A stretch of 7,453 nt of DNA from Alphaproteobacteria bacterium (GTDB lineage: Bacteria > Pseudomonadota > Alphaproteobacteria > Rhodobacterales > Rhodobacteraceae). Of this stretch, positions 1 through 7,431 are shown piece after piece (the stretch's first letter is position 1; every line of letters starts with the position of its first letter). Below the pieces are notes generated by a model. It was not told where the DNA came from and searched no databases. It was given only the letters and a program-made list of their open reading frames with translations. The stretch spans positions 1 through 7,453 of the forward strand of contig JAJRRX010000050.1 in assembly GCA_024279075.1 (NCBI GenBank), read 5' to 3'. The position numbers and the translations under genes were made by a program.

Positions 1-33
1 AGTAGCGAAACCGCTCAACTTGACCTATTCTAA
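1..33 (+). other. Possible C-terminal tail of an upstream gene
   Basis: Reading from base 1, frame 1 gives ten codons (SSETAQLDLF) ending in TAA at 31-33. This could be the end of a gene that starts before the window, but ten codons carry no family signal. The candidate -35 element at 20-25 would then sit inside the tail. It may equally be non-coding. Confidence 0.15.
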
Positions 34-48
34 CGCAAATTCACTACG
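20..48 (+). promoter_or_regulatory. Possible sigma-70 type promoter for the peptidoglycan-binding gene
   Basis: A good -35 hexamer, TTGACC, lies at 20-25. The only -10 candidates at normal spacing are poor: CACTAC at 42-47 (16-base spacer) or ACTACG at 43-48 (17-base spacer). The distance to the start codon at 93 would suit a promoter with a short leader. The -35 is convincing by eye and the -10 is not, so this is a weak call. Confidence 0.27.
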
Positions 49-78
49 CGCTCTGATTCTTGTCGGGCGTTCAGGAGC

Positions 79-83
79 AAGGA
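79..83 (+). promoter_or_regulatory. Ribosome binding site supporting the GTG start at 93
   Basis: AAGGA at 79-83 lies nine bases before the GTG at 93. A second purine stretch, AGGAG at 73-77, is 15 bases away and too far to be ideal. The site favours GTG 93 over the in-frame ATG at 123. Starting at 123 would also remove the positively charged N-terminus expected of a signal peptide. Confidence 0.5.
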
Positions 84-92
84 TAACAGCCC

Positions 93-1148
93 GTGGATCG
101 CTTTGGTTTGAAATGGTTACTCATGGCCACGCTTATGTTTGGGTTTGCGAGCGCTGATCCCGCAATGGCGCAGCGGCGTGGGTTTTTAGCAGGGATATTT
201 GGCAATGGGCAAAATAGCCCTGCGCAACCGGCTGTCTCTTCCAGTCAGCGCCGCGTGAACCGCGCTGTGCAAAACGCCCTTAACTTTTTTGAGTTTGATG
301 CTGGGCCGGTTGATGGTGTTTTTGGGCGGAAATCCCGCGCGGCGGCCAGTGAATTTCAGGCGTTTTTAGGCAATGAGGCCACGGGGCATTTAACCCGCGA
401 AGAGAGCCGGTTTTTATTGGCATCCTTCAACGAGGTTGCCAATAAAAACGAAGCTTTGGCGCTTAAGGTCTCGCTTGGGCTTGTCTCGGCGCAAGATTTG
501 CTCAAAGCCTTGGCCGAGGGCGAGGCTGTAGTGCCAGAAACGCCGGAAACCCCCGCCCAAACTGGCCCGCTTTCTATGCGAAGCACCTGCGTAAATATCG
601 GCGCATCTGGCCCAACGGATCTGCTCAAAGCCCAGTTTTGCAACCTTCGGCAACTGGCCATCGAACAAAGCAATTTTTTGATAAAAACCTCGCTTAACGG
701 ACAATCGGTTGAGCCTGTTATGGGCGAATGCCGCCTGTTTGCCGCTGAGATGCGGCCACAAATCCTACAGCTTGCCACCACAGATAGCACCGAAATGCTT
801 GCAGAAATGGATATGTGGGTGCTGCGCGCCGGTGTGGCAGGCGAAAAGCTAACGCGGCTTGCAGAAACCTGCCTCGGTGTGGCCTATAAAAACGATGATT
901 CCGAGGCCGCGCTGGCCTCCCTGTTGGTGCTGGGCGGGCTGAAAAATGCAATTTATATTGAGCTTACCGGCTACCATATCGCTTTGGGCCTAGGCCCTGA
1001 AGGCACAGAAACACCCAATGAACGTGGCTGGATGGAAGCCGCAGTGGCTGCGCAAACCGATGAAAATGTTGCGCTAACGGCGCAAAGCAGCGCCCAACGC
1101 ACCGATGTATTGGTGGATGTGATCAGCATTCTTGCGGTAGAGGAATAA
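93..1148 (+). CDS. Secreted peptidoglycan-binding domain protein with C-terminal region of unknown function
   Basis: This 351-residue protein starts with a signal peptide. It has Arg3 and Lys7, a hydrophobic core over about residues 8-19, and a probable signal peptidase I site after Ala26 (AMA|Q), so it should act in the periplasm. Residues 52-111 match the PG_binding_1 fold, a small helical domain that binds cell-wall peptidoglycan. The hallmark run GPVDGVFGRKSRAA is at 71-84, followed by FQ at 88-89 and a TGHLT turn near 97-101. A Pro/Glu/Thr-rich linker (about 145-158) leads to a mostly helical C-terminal region (about 160-351) that I do not recognise. It has four cysteines (C166, C183, C213, C260) that could pair as disulfides after export. 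I see no hydrolase, amidase or transglycosylase motif, so enzyme activity is not supported. The gene lies 80 bases before addB on the same strand. Sampled rows look poorer in GC (about 38-53%) than most sampled addAB rows. The domain call is secure; the biological role is unknown. Confidence 0.87.
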   Translation: MDRFGLKWLLMATLMFGFASADPAMAQRRGFLAGIFGNGQNSPAQPAVSSSQRRVNRAVQNALNFFEFDAGPVDGVFGRKSRAAASEFQAFLGNEATGHLTREESRFLLASFNEVANKNEALALKVSLGLVSAQDLLKALAEGEAVVPETPETPAQTGPLSMRSTCVNIGASGPTDLLKAQFCNLRQLAIEQSNFLIKTSLNGQSVEPVMGECRLFAAEMRPQILQLATTDSTEMLAEMDMWVLRAGVAGEKLTRLAETCLGVAYKNDDSEAALASLLVLGGLKNAIYIELTGYHIALGLGPEGTETPNERGWMEAAVAAQTDENVALTAQSSAQRTDVLVDVISILAVEE

Positions 1149-1193
1149 TCCAGCCCAAAGCCGCAATTTATCGTTGCATCGGGCCATAGCGCG

Positions 1194-1209
1194 GGCCAAA
1201 CTCTTGGCC
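1194..1209 (+). other. Perfect inverted repeat in the gap before addB
   Basis: GGCCAA at 1194-1199 and TTGGCC at 1204-1209 form a six-base-pair stem with a four-base loop (ACTC). It is not followed by a T-run, so it does not look like a standard intrinsic terminator. It ends nine bases before the weak addB ribosome binding site (AAAGG, 1218-1222). It could slow polymerase or affect ribosome loading, or be chance in a GGCC-rich stretch. No other signal is clear in the 1149-1228 gap. Confidence 0.3.
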
Positions 1210-1228
1210 ACATAACCAAAGGCCATCC

Positions 1229-4123
1229 ATGCTGTTTTCGCCACAATCCTCTCCGCGCATTTTCGCCCTGCCCATCGGCTATGATTTTTCCCACGCCTTT
1301 ATCGAGGGGCTAAAATCACGGATGCAGCACCGCGCACCCGAGGATTGGGCGCGGGTTACCGTGCTGGTTAACACACGACGCGCCCAGCGGCGTTTGCTCG
1401 AAATATTATCGGCAGGGGGTGCTGCAATCCTGCCCGAAATCACCGTGATCGCAGACCTCGGAAATAGCGCCACAGCACCCAAAGCCAAAGCGCGGTTTGA
1501 GCGCCAGCTGGCATTGGCCGATCTTGTCGGCTCCTTTCTGCAGGCCCAGCCGGAACTGGGGCCAAAATCGGCCATGTTCGGGCTGGCAGAGTCCTTGGCT
1601 GATCTGCAAGATGAAATGGCGGGCACGGGCATTTCCCATGCCGAATTGCAAAATATTGATGTGCAGGGGTTGTCTAGCCACTGGGCGCGCAACCTCGCCT
1701 TTCTTGATATTCTCAACCAGTTCGAGGCCAGCCTGCCGGATAAAACCCTTAGCGGTGGGGAGGCCCGACTGAAAATGGCGGTGGCTGCACTGGTGGAAAG
1801 CTGGCAAACCACGCCGCCAAAAGGGCCTGTCATCGTTGCTGGCTCCACTGGTTCGCGCACGGTTACCGCCCAGCTTATGGCCGCCGTTGCCAACCTGCCA
1901 CAAGGGGCGGTGGTGCTACCGGGGTATGATTATACCACCCCGCCGGATCTGTGGCCGCAACTGGGCGAAGAGCACCCGCAATTTGGCTTTGCCGAGCTTT
2001 CCGCCCATATCGGGTTTGACCCTGCAGACGTGCCAACATGGCAAAGCGTGGCCCCGCAAAACATGGCCCGCAACACGCTGCTCTCGCTGGCCCTACGCCC
2101 CGCGCCAGTGACCCCCCATTGGCTGGAAGAGGCCCCAAAACTAGCCCCGAGCCTGCCCGAAGCGATGGCAAGCGTCACCCTGCTCAACGCGCCGGACGCC
2201 CGCAGCGAGGCTATGGCCATCGCCTTGCGCCTGCGCGAGGCGATGGCGCTGGGCCAAAAGGCCGCATTGGTAACACCGGACCGAAACCTCACCCGCCGCG
2301 TAAGTGCCGAGCTTGGCCGCTGGGGCATTGCGCCGGATGATAGCGCTGGCCACCCCGGCAAGCTCACCGCGCCGGGGGTGTTTTTGCGCATGGTGGCGGC
2401 AGGGCTTGGCCAGCCTTTGGCGCCGGTGAACCTGATGGAAATCCTCAAACATCCACTTTGTGGCAAAGATCGCAAGCCGCATTTAACGCTGGCGCGGCGC
2501 TTTGAATCCGAGGCCCTACGCGGCGGGCCATTGCTGCTGGATTTGCATGGTTTTGAGCCATGGACCAAAAAGGTGGAGGGCGCAGAAACTTGGCTGGCCC
2601 ACCTCCAAACCACCCTTTCTCTGCTTGAAAACCCAACCATGCGCCCGCTGAAAGATTGGGCAATCTTACACCGCCAAACCGCCGAAGCGCTGGCTGGAGC
2701 GGGCCTGTGGGAAAAGGAAGCGGGCCGCGAGGTTGCCAAGGTGTTTGACACCTTGGCCTTGGGCGAAGACCACGCCGCGCTATACAATGCCAGCCAATAT
2801 CGCGCGTTGTTCAGCACGGTTCTGGAGCGCATCGAGGTGCGGGATGACCCGCTGCAAGCCCACCCCGATATTGCCATTTGGGGCACGTTGGAAGCGCGGG
2901 TGCAATCGGTGGATCTGATGATTGTCGCGGGGTTAAATGAGGGCATTTGGCCCAAACTTTCCAGCCATGACCCGTGGCTGAACCGCGATATGCGCCGACA
3001 AGTGGGGCTGATGTTGCCCGAGCGCCATATCGGCCTGTCTGCGCATGATTTCCAGCAAGCGCTTGGGGCGAATGCGGTGGTGATTTCGCGCGCCACGCGG
3101 GAAGGCGAGGCCCCAAGCGTGGCCTCGCGCTGGGTGATGCGGCTGCAAAACCTGCTGGGCGGTATGGAGGGCGGCAAGGATATTCTTGAAGCCATGGAAG
3201 CGCGCGGCAACACCCTTTTGGCGCTGGCCGCCACGCTGGACCGCCCAGAAGGCACGCCCAAACCCGCCAAACGCCCTTGCCCTGCGCCGCCGTTAAACGC
3301 CCGCCCGCGCAAGCTTTCTGTCACCCGCATCGAGACCCTGATCCGCGACCCCTATGCAATTTACGCCAGCCACGTGCTGCGGCTTTACCCGCTTGATCCG
3401 CTAACGCCAGAACCGGATTACCTCATGCGCGGCAATGTGGTGCATGACACATTGGAGCGCTTCGTGGCCGCGAGCATGGAGGGGCTGCCGGAGGACCCAG
3501 CACAGCTTTATGACACCTGTATGGAGGCCGCACTGGCGGCTGTGCCGTGGCCCGCGCACCGCGCTAAATGGCGGCAACATTTGAAGCAAGCCAAAGCATT
3601 TTTCCTTGAAAGCGAGGCTAAACGGCGGGCAGAAGGCCAGCCCTTTGCGCTGGAAATCACCGGCGCGCGGGTGATCAAAGGGCAGGCGTTTGATGTAACG
3701 CTTACCGCCAAAGCGGACAGAATAGATATTGGCGCGGGTGGCACCGCAAATATCTATGATTATAAGGCCGGTAACCCTGAATCCATCAAAAAAATCAAAG
3801 CCTTTAATGTGCAGCTACCGCTAGAGGGCGCAATCGCCGAGGCGCAAGGGTTTGAGGGGCTAAAGGCGCTGCATGTCGGCGCGTTGGAGCTGATATATTT
3901 GGGTAAAAAACCCGGCGTTATCCGCTTTGAGGCGGAGGATTCGGTGATGGCCGATGTTTGGCAGCGGGTGGTTGGGTTTCTAGATGAATATCAAGTGCTT
4001 GAAAAGGGTTATGCCGCGCGGCTACGGCCCGAGCTTATCAGCTTTGAGAGCGATTATGACCACCTCGCACGGCGGGGCGAATGGGCCGATGACGAAACGC
4101 CCAAAGCGGAGGTTTTCTCATGA
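1229..4123 (+). CDS. addB: AddB, nuclease subunit of the AddAB double-strand break repair helicase-nuclease (alphaproteobacterial type)
   Basis: AddB pairs with AddA in the cytoplasm to unwind and trim double-strand DNA ends, making 3' single strands for RecA. The 964-residue length suits alphaproteobacterial AddB. The N-terminus (RIFALPIGYDF, 10-20; VNTRR, 47-51) is typical of this family. It has no GxGKT P-loop where an active helicase would carry one, so this part is a helicase-like scaffold, thought in the family to help recognise Chi. Other landmarks are AGSTGS (204-209), GLNEGIWP (568-575) and SRWVMRL (633-639). The C-terminal PD-(D/E)xK nuclease shows GNVVH (735-739, His739), Asp830 in ADRID, the D-x-K pair Asp844/Lys846 in YDYKAG, and Gln862 in QLPLE. 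Only three cysteines are present in the whole protein, so the four-cysteine iron-sulfur cluster of Bacillus AddB is absent; the C-terminus reads DYDHLARRGEW instead. ATG 1229 is chosen because the conserved N-terminus begins there and AAGG lies at a suitable distance. The stop overlaps the start of addA. Confidence 0.96.
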   Translation: MLFSPQSSPRIFALPIGYDFSHAFIEGLKSRMQHRAPEDWARVTVLVNTRRAQRRLLEILSAGGAAILPEITVIADLGNSATAPKAKARFERQLALADLVGSFLQAQPELGPKSAMFGLAESLADLQDEMAGTGISHAELQNIDVQGLSSHWARNLAFLDILNQFEASLPDKTLSGGEARLKMAVAALVESWQTTPPKGPVIVAGSTGSRTVTAQLMAAVANLPQGAVVLPGYDYTTPPDLWPQLGEEHPQFGFAELSAHIGFDPADVPTWQSVAPQNMARNTLLSLALRPAPVTPHWLEEAPKLAPSLPEAMASVTLLNAPDARSEAMAIALRLREAMALGQKAALVTPDRNLTRRVSAELGRWGIAPDDSAGHPGKLTAPGVFLRMVAAGLGQPLAPVNLMEILKHPLCGKDRKPHLTLARRFESEALRGGPLLLDLHGFEPWTKKVEGAETWLAHLQTTLSLLENPTMRPLKDWAILHRQTAEALAGAGLWEKEAGREVAKVFDTLALGEDHAALYNASQYRALFSTVLERIEVRDDPLQAHPDIAIWGTLEARVQSVDLMIVAGLNEGIWPKLSSHDPWLNRDMRRQVGLMLPERHIGLSAHDFQQALGANAVVISRATREGEAPSVASRWVMRLQNLLGGMEGGKDILEAMEARGNTLLALAATLDRPEGTPKPAKRPCPAPPLNARPRKLSVTRIETLIRDPYAIYASHVLRLYPLDPLTPEPDYLMRGNVVHDTLERFVAASMEGLPEDPAQLYDTCMEAALAAVPWPAHRAKWRQHLKQAKAFFLESEAKRRAEGQPFALEITGARVIKGQAFDVTLTAKADRIDIGAGGTANIYDYKAGNPESIKKIKAFNVQLPLEGAIAEAQGFEGLKALHVGALELIYLGKKPGVIRFEAEDSVMADVWQRVVGFLDEYQVLEKGYAARLRPELISFESDYDHLARRGEWADDETPKAEVFS
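4108..4112 (+). promoter_or_regulatory. Ribosome binding site of addA inside the end of addB
   Basis: GGAGG at 4108-4112 sits seven bases before the addA ATG at 4120, within the last codons of addB. With the ATGA overlap (4120-4123) it implies translational coupling, in which ribosomes finishing addB restart on addA and keep the two subunits balanced. Confidence 0.7.
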
Positions 4124-7100
4124 GTGAAGCCCGCAAGCTAGAGGCCACCAAAGCCCAGATCGCCGCTGCATGGCCCGCGCGCTCTGCTTGGGTTTCCGCC
4201 AATGCCGGCTCGGGCAAAACCCGTGTGCTCACCAACCGCGTGGCCCGCCTGTTGCTGGGTGGCACCGCACCGGGGCGTATCCTGTGCCTAACCTTCACCA
4301 AAGCCGCCGCCGCTGAAATGCAAAACCGCCTGTTTAAGCAGCTTGGCGAATGGGCGATGATGCCCGACGCGCCCCTGCGAAAGGCGTTGGCAGCGCTCGG
4401 TGAGGATAACCTGCCCGATGCCCAGCTCCTGCACGCTCGCTCACTGTTTGCCCGAGCGCTGGAAACCCCCGGCGGGCTGAAAATCCAAACCATCCATGCT
4501 TTTTGTGAAAGCCTGCTGCACCGCTTCCCGCTGGAAGCCCAAGTTGCCCCTGATTTTGAGCTGCTGGATGAGCGCGGAGCAGTGGCCTTGCGCGCCGAAG
4601 TGTTGGACGAAATGGCGCTGAAAGCTTCAGAGGATTTTGCAGAATTTATTGAAAAGGCGGGTGATCCAGAGGGCTTTCTGCAGGATATCCTCAAGCACCA
4701 AGAGCTTTTTGAGCACGCATTTTACCAAGAAGAAGCGGCGGCGGCCTTGGGTGCTGAGCCGGATCTCACCGAAGATATACTGCTGGCACGGGTGTTGGAG
4801 GGGGTATCAGATAGCGAGATCAATGCCTTGGTCAGCGCGATGATGCGCAACGATAAGGGCCATGACCCAAAAGCGGCCCAAGCCCTGATTGACTATAAAA
4901 AGGCCCCTGTTTCCAGCGCTCTCACCATGCTGGAGGCGGTGTTTTTAACCTCCGGTAATCGCCGCAAAACCAAGAGCTTCCCGAACCGCAAAACCAAAGA
5001 TGCGTTTGCGGGTGCGTTTGATCTCGTGAGCCAGTTTATTGAGCGGGTTTACGCGGCCCGCCAATCTCGCCTTGCGTTGGTGGCGCTGGAAAAGGCGCGG
5101 GTGCTGCACGGGTTTGCCAGCGATTTCCTCAGCCGCTACGCAGGCCATAAAGCCGCTCGCGCGGTGCTGGAATTTGAAGACCTTATTCGCAAAGCGGATG
5201 CGCTGTTGCGCCAGTCTGAAATGGCGCAATGGGTGCTTTATCGGCTCGATGGCGGCATTGACCATATTCTAGTTGATGAGGCGCAAGATACCAGCCCCTT
5301 GCAATGGGATATCGTAAAAGCGCTGGCTGAGGAGATTTATGCCGCCGAGGGCGAGGCCCTGCGCACCGTATTTGTGGTTGGCGATGAAAAGCAGTCTATT
5401 TTTTCGTTTCAGGGGGCGGACCCGCATGAGTTTGCGAAGGTTAAAGCCTTGCTACATGAGCGGCTGGCGGCGGTGGAGGCCCCGATGTTCGAGGGAGCGC
5501 TGCAATGCTCCTTCCGCTCGGCCCCGCCAATATTAAGCCTTGTAGACCGAGTGTTTAGCGGCGATGCACGCGGGGGCGTGGCCGGAGAAATAAACCACAT
5601 CGCGGTGGATGATGCCCTGCCAGGAAGGGTGGAGCTATGGCCGTTTTATGAAAAAGAACCAGCGGAGGACATGCTGCCATGGGATGCGCCGGTAGATGCG
5701 CTGCCGCCAAGCGACCCTGTGTTGATACTGGCCGAAGATGTGGCGGCGCGGGTGGCGGAAATCATCAAAACCGAGGTGGAGCTGCCGGGCAAAAAGCGGC
5801 CTGTGCGGGCAGGGGATTTCTTGATTTTGGTGCAAGCGCGGGGGGAGCTTTTTAAGGCGCTTTTGAAGGAATTAAAGGCCGCTGGTGTGCCGGTTGCGGG
5901 GGCGGATCGGCTGAAAGTCGCGGAGGAGCTAGCGGTGAAAGACCTGCTGGCGCTGTTGCAATTTATGGCCAACCCGCAGGATGATCTGGCGCTGGCCTGC
6001 GCCTTGCGCTCACCGCTTTGCGGCCGCTCCGAAGCGGCGTTATTTAAGCTGGCGCATGGGCGCAAAGGCAGCCTTTGGGCCGAATTGAAGCCCGATGATA
6101 TGCTCTCGGATATGCTCAACCGCGTTGACTATGCGCGGCCATTTGAGCTGCTGCAACGGGTTCTCATTCATCATAAAGGCCGCGAAAAACTGTTGGCGCG
6201 CTTGGGGCCAGAGGCCGAAGAGGGCGTGGATGAACTGCTGCGGCAAGCGCTGGAATATGAGCGCGGTGAAGCGCCAAGCCTGACGGGGTTTTTGAACTGG
6301 GTCAAGGCGGATGATCTGACGGTTAAACGCCAGTTTAATAACGAGAATAACCTGCTCCGGATAATGACCGTGCACGGGGCCAAAGGGCTGGAAGCGCCGA
6401 TTGTTATCCTGCCGCAAACGGTGAAAAAGGCCAATAATCAGGGCGCGGCGGTGCTGGCCTTGGAGAGCGGCTTGGCAGCCTGTGGGGCAGCGGTGGCAGA
6501 GCTGCCGGAAGCGCTGGCAGAGGCGCGGCGCGCCCAGCAGGCCCAGCAAACCGAAGAGAAAATGCGGCTGCTTTATGTGGCGCTTACGCGGGCAGAAAGC
6601 TGGCTGATAATGGCGGGCTCGGGCGACCGGAAAAAGGTGCCTGAAAACTGGTATGACCCTGTGGAGGCGGCGCTTGGTGAGCTTGGCGCAGTGGCGGAAA
6701 AAAGCGGGCGGCTGGTGTTGGAAAACAACTGGACGCTGGAAACCGGCACGGCTGAGGCCGAGGTAAAACCCGATGTGAGCTTGCCGGACTGGCTATCAGA
6801 GGCCGCGCCGCAGGTGGCAAAGCCGCCGCGCGCGCAATCCCCCTCAGATCTTGGCGGCGACCACACAATAGCGGGGGCGGACCAAGACGCCTTGTTGCGC
6901 GGCACCCAAATTCATACCCTGCTGGAGCATTTGGTGGATGTGCCGGAAGCAGAGCGCGCGGCAACGGCTTTAAGGCTTGTGGGCGCACCGCTGACGGGTG
7001 TGGTTGCCGAAGCGCTTAAGGTACTGCAAACCCCTGCATTGGCTTCGGTTTTTGCCCCCGAAACCCTGCGCGAAGTGCCGATTTCGGCCAGTTTGCCAGA

Positions 7101-7371
7101 AATCGGGCCGATCTCTGGCCGGATAGATGCCTTGCTTGTTGGTGATACCATTCTGGCGGTCGATTTTAAATCCAACCCGCAGGTGCCAACGAGGGCAGAG
7201 GATATTCCCGAAGGATTTTTGCGGCAAATGGCAGCTTACGGCGCGGCGCTGGCGCAGATCTACCCTGACCGTGAGATCAAAACCGCGATTCTGTGGACAG
7301 CGCAGCAAACCCTGATGGATGTGCCCGAACCTCTGCGTGATGCGGCCCTTAACCGCGCGGCGGGTGCTTGA
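4120..7371 (+). CDS. addA: AddA, helicase-nuclease subunit of the AddAB double-strand break repair complex
   Basis: AddA is the ATP-driven 3'-5' helicase motor and second nuclease of AddAB, working on broken DNA ends with AddB. The 1083-residue protein shows the superfamily 1 (UvrD/RecB-like) motifs in order. These are the Walker A ANAGSGKT (27-34), motif Ia TFTKAAAAEM (58-67), TIHAFC (124-129), Walker B DEAQD (386-390), motif III GDEKQSIFSFQGA (421-433), motif IV SFRS (464-467), motif V TVHGAKGLEAP (750-760) and motif VI LLYVALTRAE (817-826). A conserved Q-motif-like Gln13 precedes the P-loop. The C-terminal PD-(D/E)xK nuclease has GTQIH (928-932, His932), Asp1003 in GRID, Asp1015/Lys1017 in VDFKSN and Gln1036...Tyr1040 in QMAAY. 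All expected catalytic residues are present, so both activities should be intact. The start at 4120 is supported by the ribosome binding site at 4108-4112 and by the four-base overlap with addB, which indicates a shared transcript. The length is near the lower end of what I expect for this family. Identity is firm. Confidence 0.97.
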   Translation: MSEARKLEATKAQIAAAWPARSAWVSANAGSGKTRVLTNRVARLLLGGTAPGRILCLTFTKAAAAEMQNRLFKQLGEWAMMPDAPLRKALAALGEDNLPDAQLLHARSLFARALETPGGLKIQTIHAFCESLLHRFPLEAQVAPDFELLDERGAVALRAEVLDEMALKASEDFAEFIEKAGDPEGFLQDILKHQELFEHAFYQEEAAAALGAEPDLTEDILLARVLEGVSDSEINALVSAMMRNDKGHDPKAAQALIDYKKAPVSSALTMLEAVFLTSGNRRKTKSFPNRKTKDAFAGAFDLVSQFIERVYAARQSRLALVALEKARVLHGFASDFLSRYAGHKAARAVLEFEDLIRKADALLRQSEMAQWVLYRLDGGIDHILVDEAQDTSPLQWDIVKALAEEIYAAEGEALRTVFVVGDEKQSIFSFQGADPHEFAKVKALLHERLAAVEAPMFEGALQCSFRSAPPILSLVDRVFSGDARGGVAGEINHIAVDDALPGRVELWPFYEKEPAEDMLPWDAPVDALPPSDPVLILAEDVAARVAEIIKTEVELPGKKRPVRAGDFLILVQARGELFKALLKELKAAGVPVAGADRLKVAEELAVKDLLALLQFMANPQDDLALACALRSPLCGRSEAALFKLAHGRKGSLWAELKPDDMLSDMLNRVDYARPFELLQRVLIHHKGREKLLARLGPEAEEGVDELLRQALEYERGEAPSLTGFLNWVKADDLTVKRQFNNENNLLRIMTVHGAKGLEAPIVILPQTVKKANNQGAAVLALESGLAACGAAVAELPEALAEARRAQQAQQTEEKMRLLYVALTRAESWLIMAGSGDRKKVPENWYDPVEAALGELGAVAEKSGRLVLENNWTLETGTAEAEVKPDVSLPDWLSEAAPQVAKPPRAQSPSDLGGDHTIAGADQDALLRGTQIHTLLEHLVDVPEAERAATALRLVGAPLTGVVAEALKVLQTPALASVFAPETLREVPISASLPEIGPISGRIDALLVGDTILAVDFKSNPQVPTRAEDIPEGFLRQMAAYGAALAQIYPDREIKTAILWTAQQTLMDVPEPLRDAALNRAAGA

Positions 7372-7431
7372 CGGCGGCGCTTGGGCTACTTAGGTTGGCT
7401 ATAACGAAATTTGAATATGAGGAGGCCCGAC
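7372..7431 (+). promoter_or_regulatory. addA-trxA gap with a weak -10-like element
   Basis: The 60-base gap contains TATAAC at 7400-7405, a fair -10 hexamer, but the nearest -35-like TTGGGC (7381-7386) is only 13 bases upstream, too close for a normal sigma-70 site. No hairpin followed by a T-run is seen, so readthrough from addA into the next gene is plausible. A promoter of its own is possible but unproven. Confidence 0.22.
7419..7425 (+). promoter_or_regulatory. Strong ribosome binding site for the partial downstream gene
   Basis: GAGGAGG at 7419-7425 is a near-perfect Shine-Dalgarno sequence six bases before the GTG at 7432. An in-frame ATG at 7417 would place this purine run inside the coding region. 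The site therefore argues for GTG 7432 as the true start. Confidence 0.7.

Noticed and set aside
356..790. Minus-strand open frame (144 codons) opposite the first gene
   Set aside because: It has no recognisable domain, and it covers the peptidoglycan-binding domain and linker coding region, whose + strand product is clearly real.
1174..1202. Possible promoter for addB (TTGCAT, 17-base spacer, CAAACT)
   Set aside because: The spacing is ideal, but the -10 matches the consensus at only three of six positions, so I could not separate it from chance.
1194..1209. Hairpin as an intrinsic terminator of the first gene
   Set aside because: The stem is only six base pairs and the bases after it (ACATAACC) contain no T-run.
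1930..3330. Long open frame on the minus strand (466 codons) opposite addB
   Set aside because: Its product is rich in Ser, Arg, Ala and Pro with no recognisable motif. It lies entirely opposite a confidently identified addB, as expected for antisense frames in GC-rich genes.
6040..6549. Minus-strand open frame (169 codons) opposite addA
   Set aside because: The + strand here encodes conserved AddA sequence including motif V. The antisense product shows no family features.
1229..7371. Chi-like recombination hotspot sequence for this AddAB
   Set aside because: The Chi sequence of this lineage is not known to me. Recurrent GC-rich words such as GCGCTGG can be explained by codon bias, and a genome-wide count would be needed.
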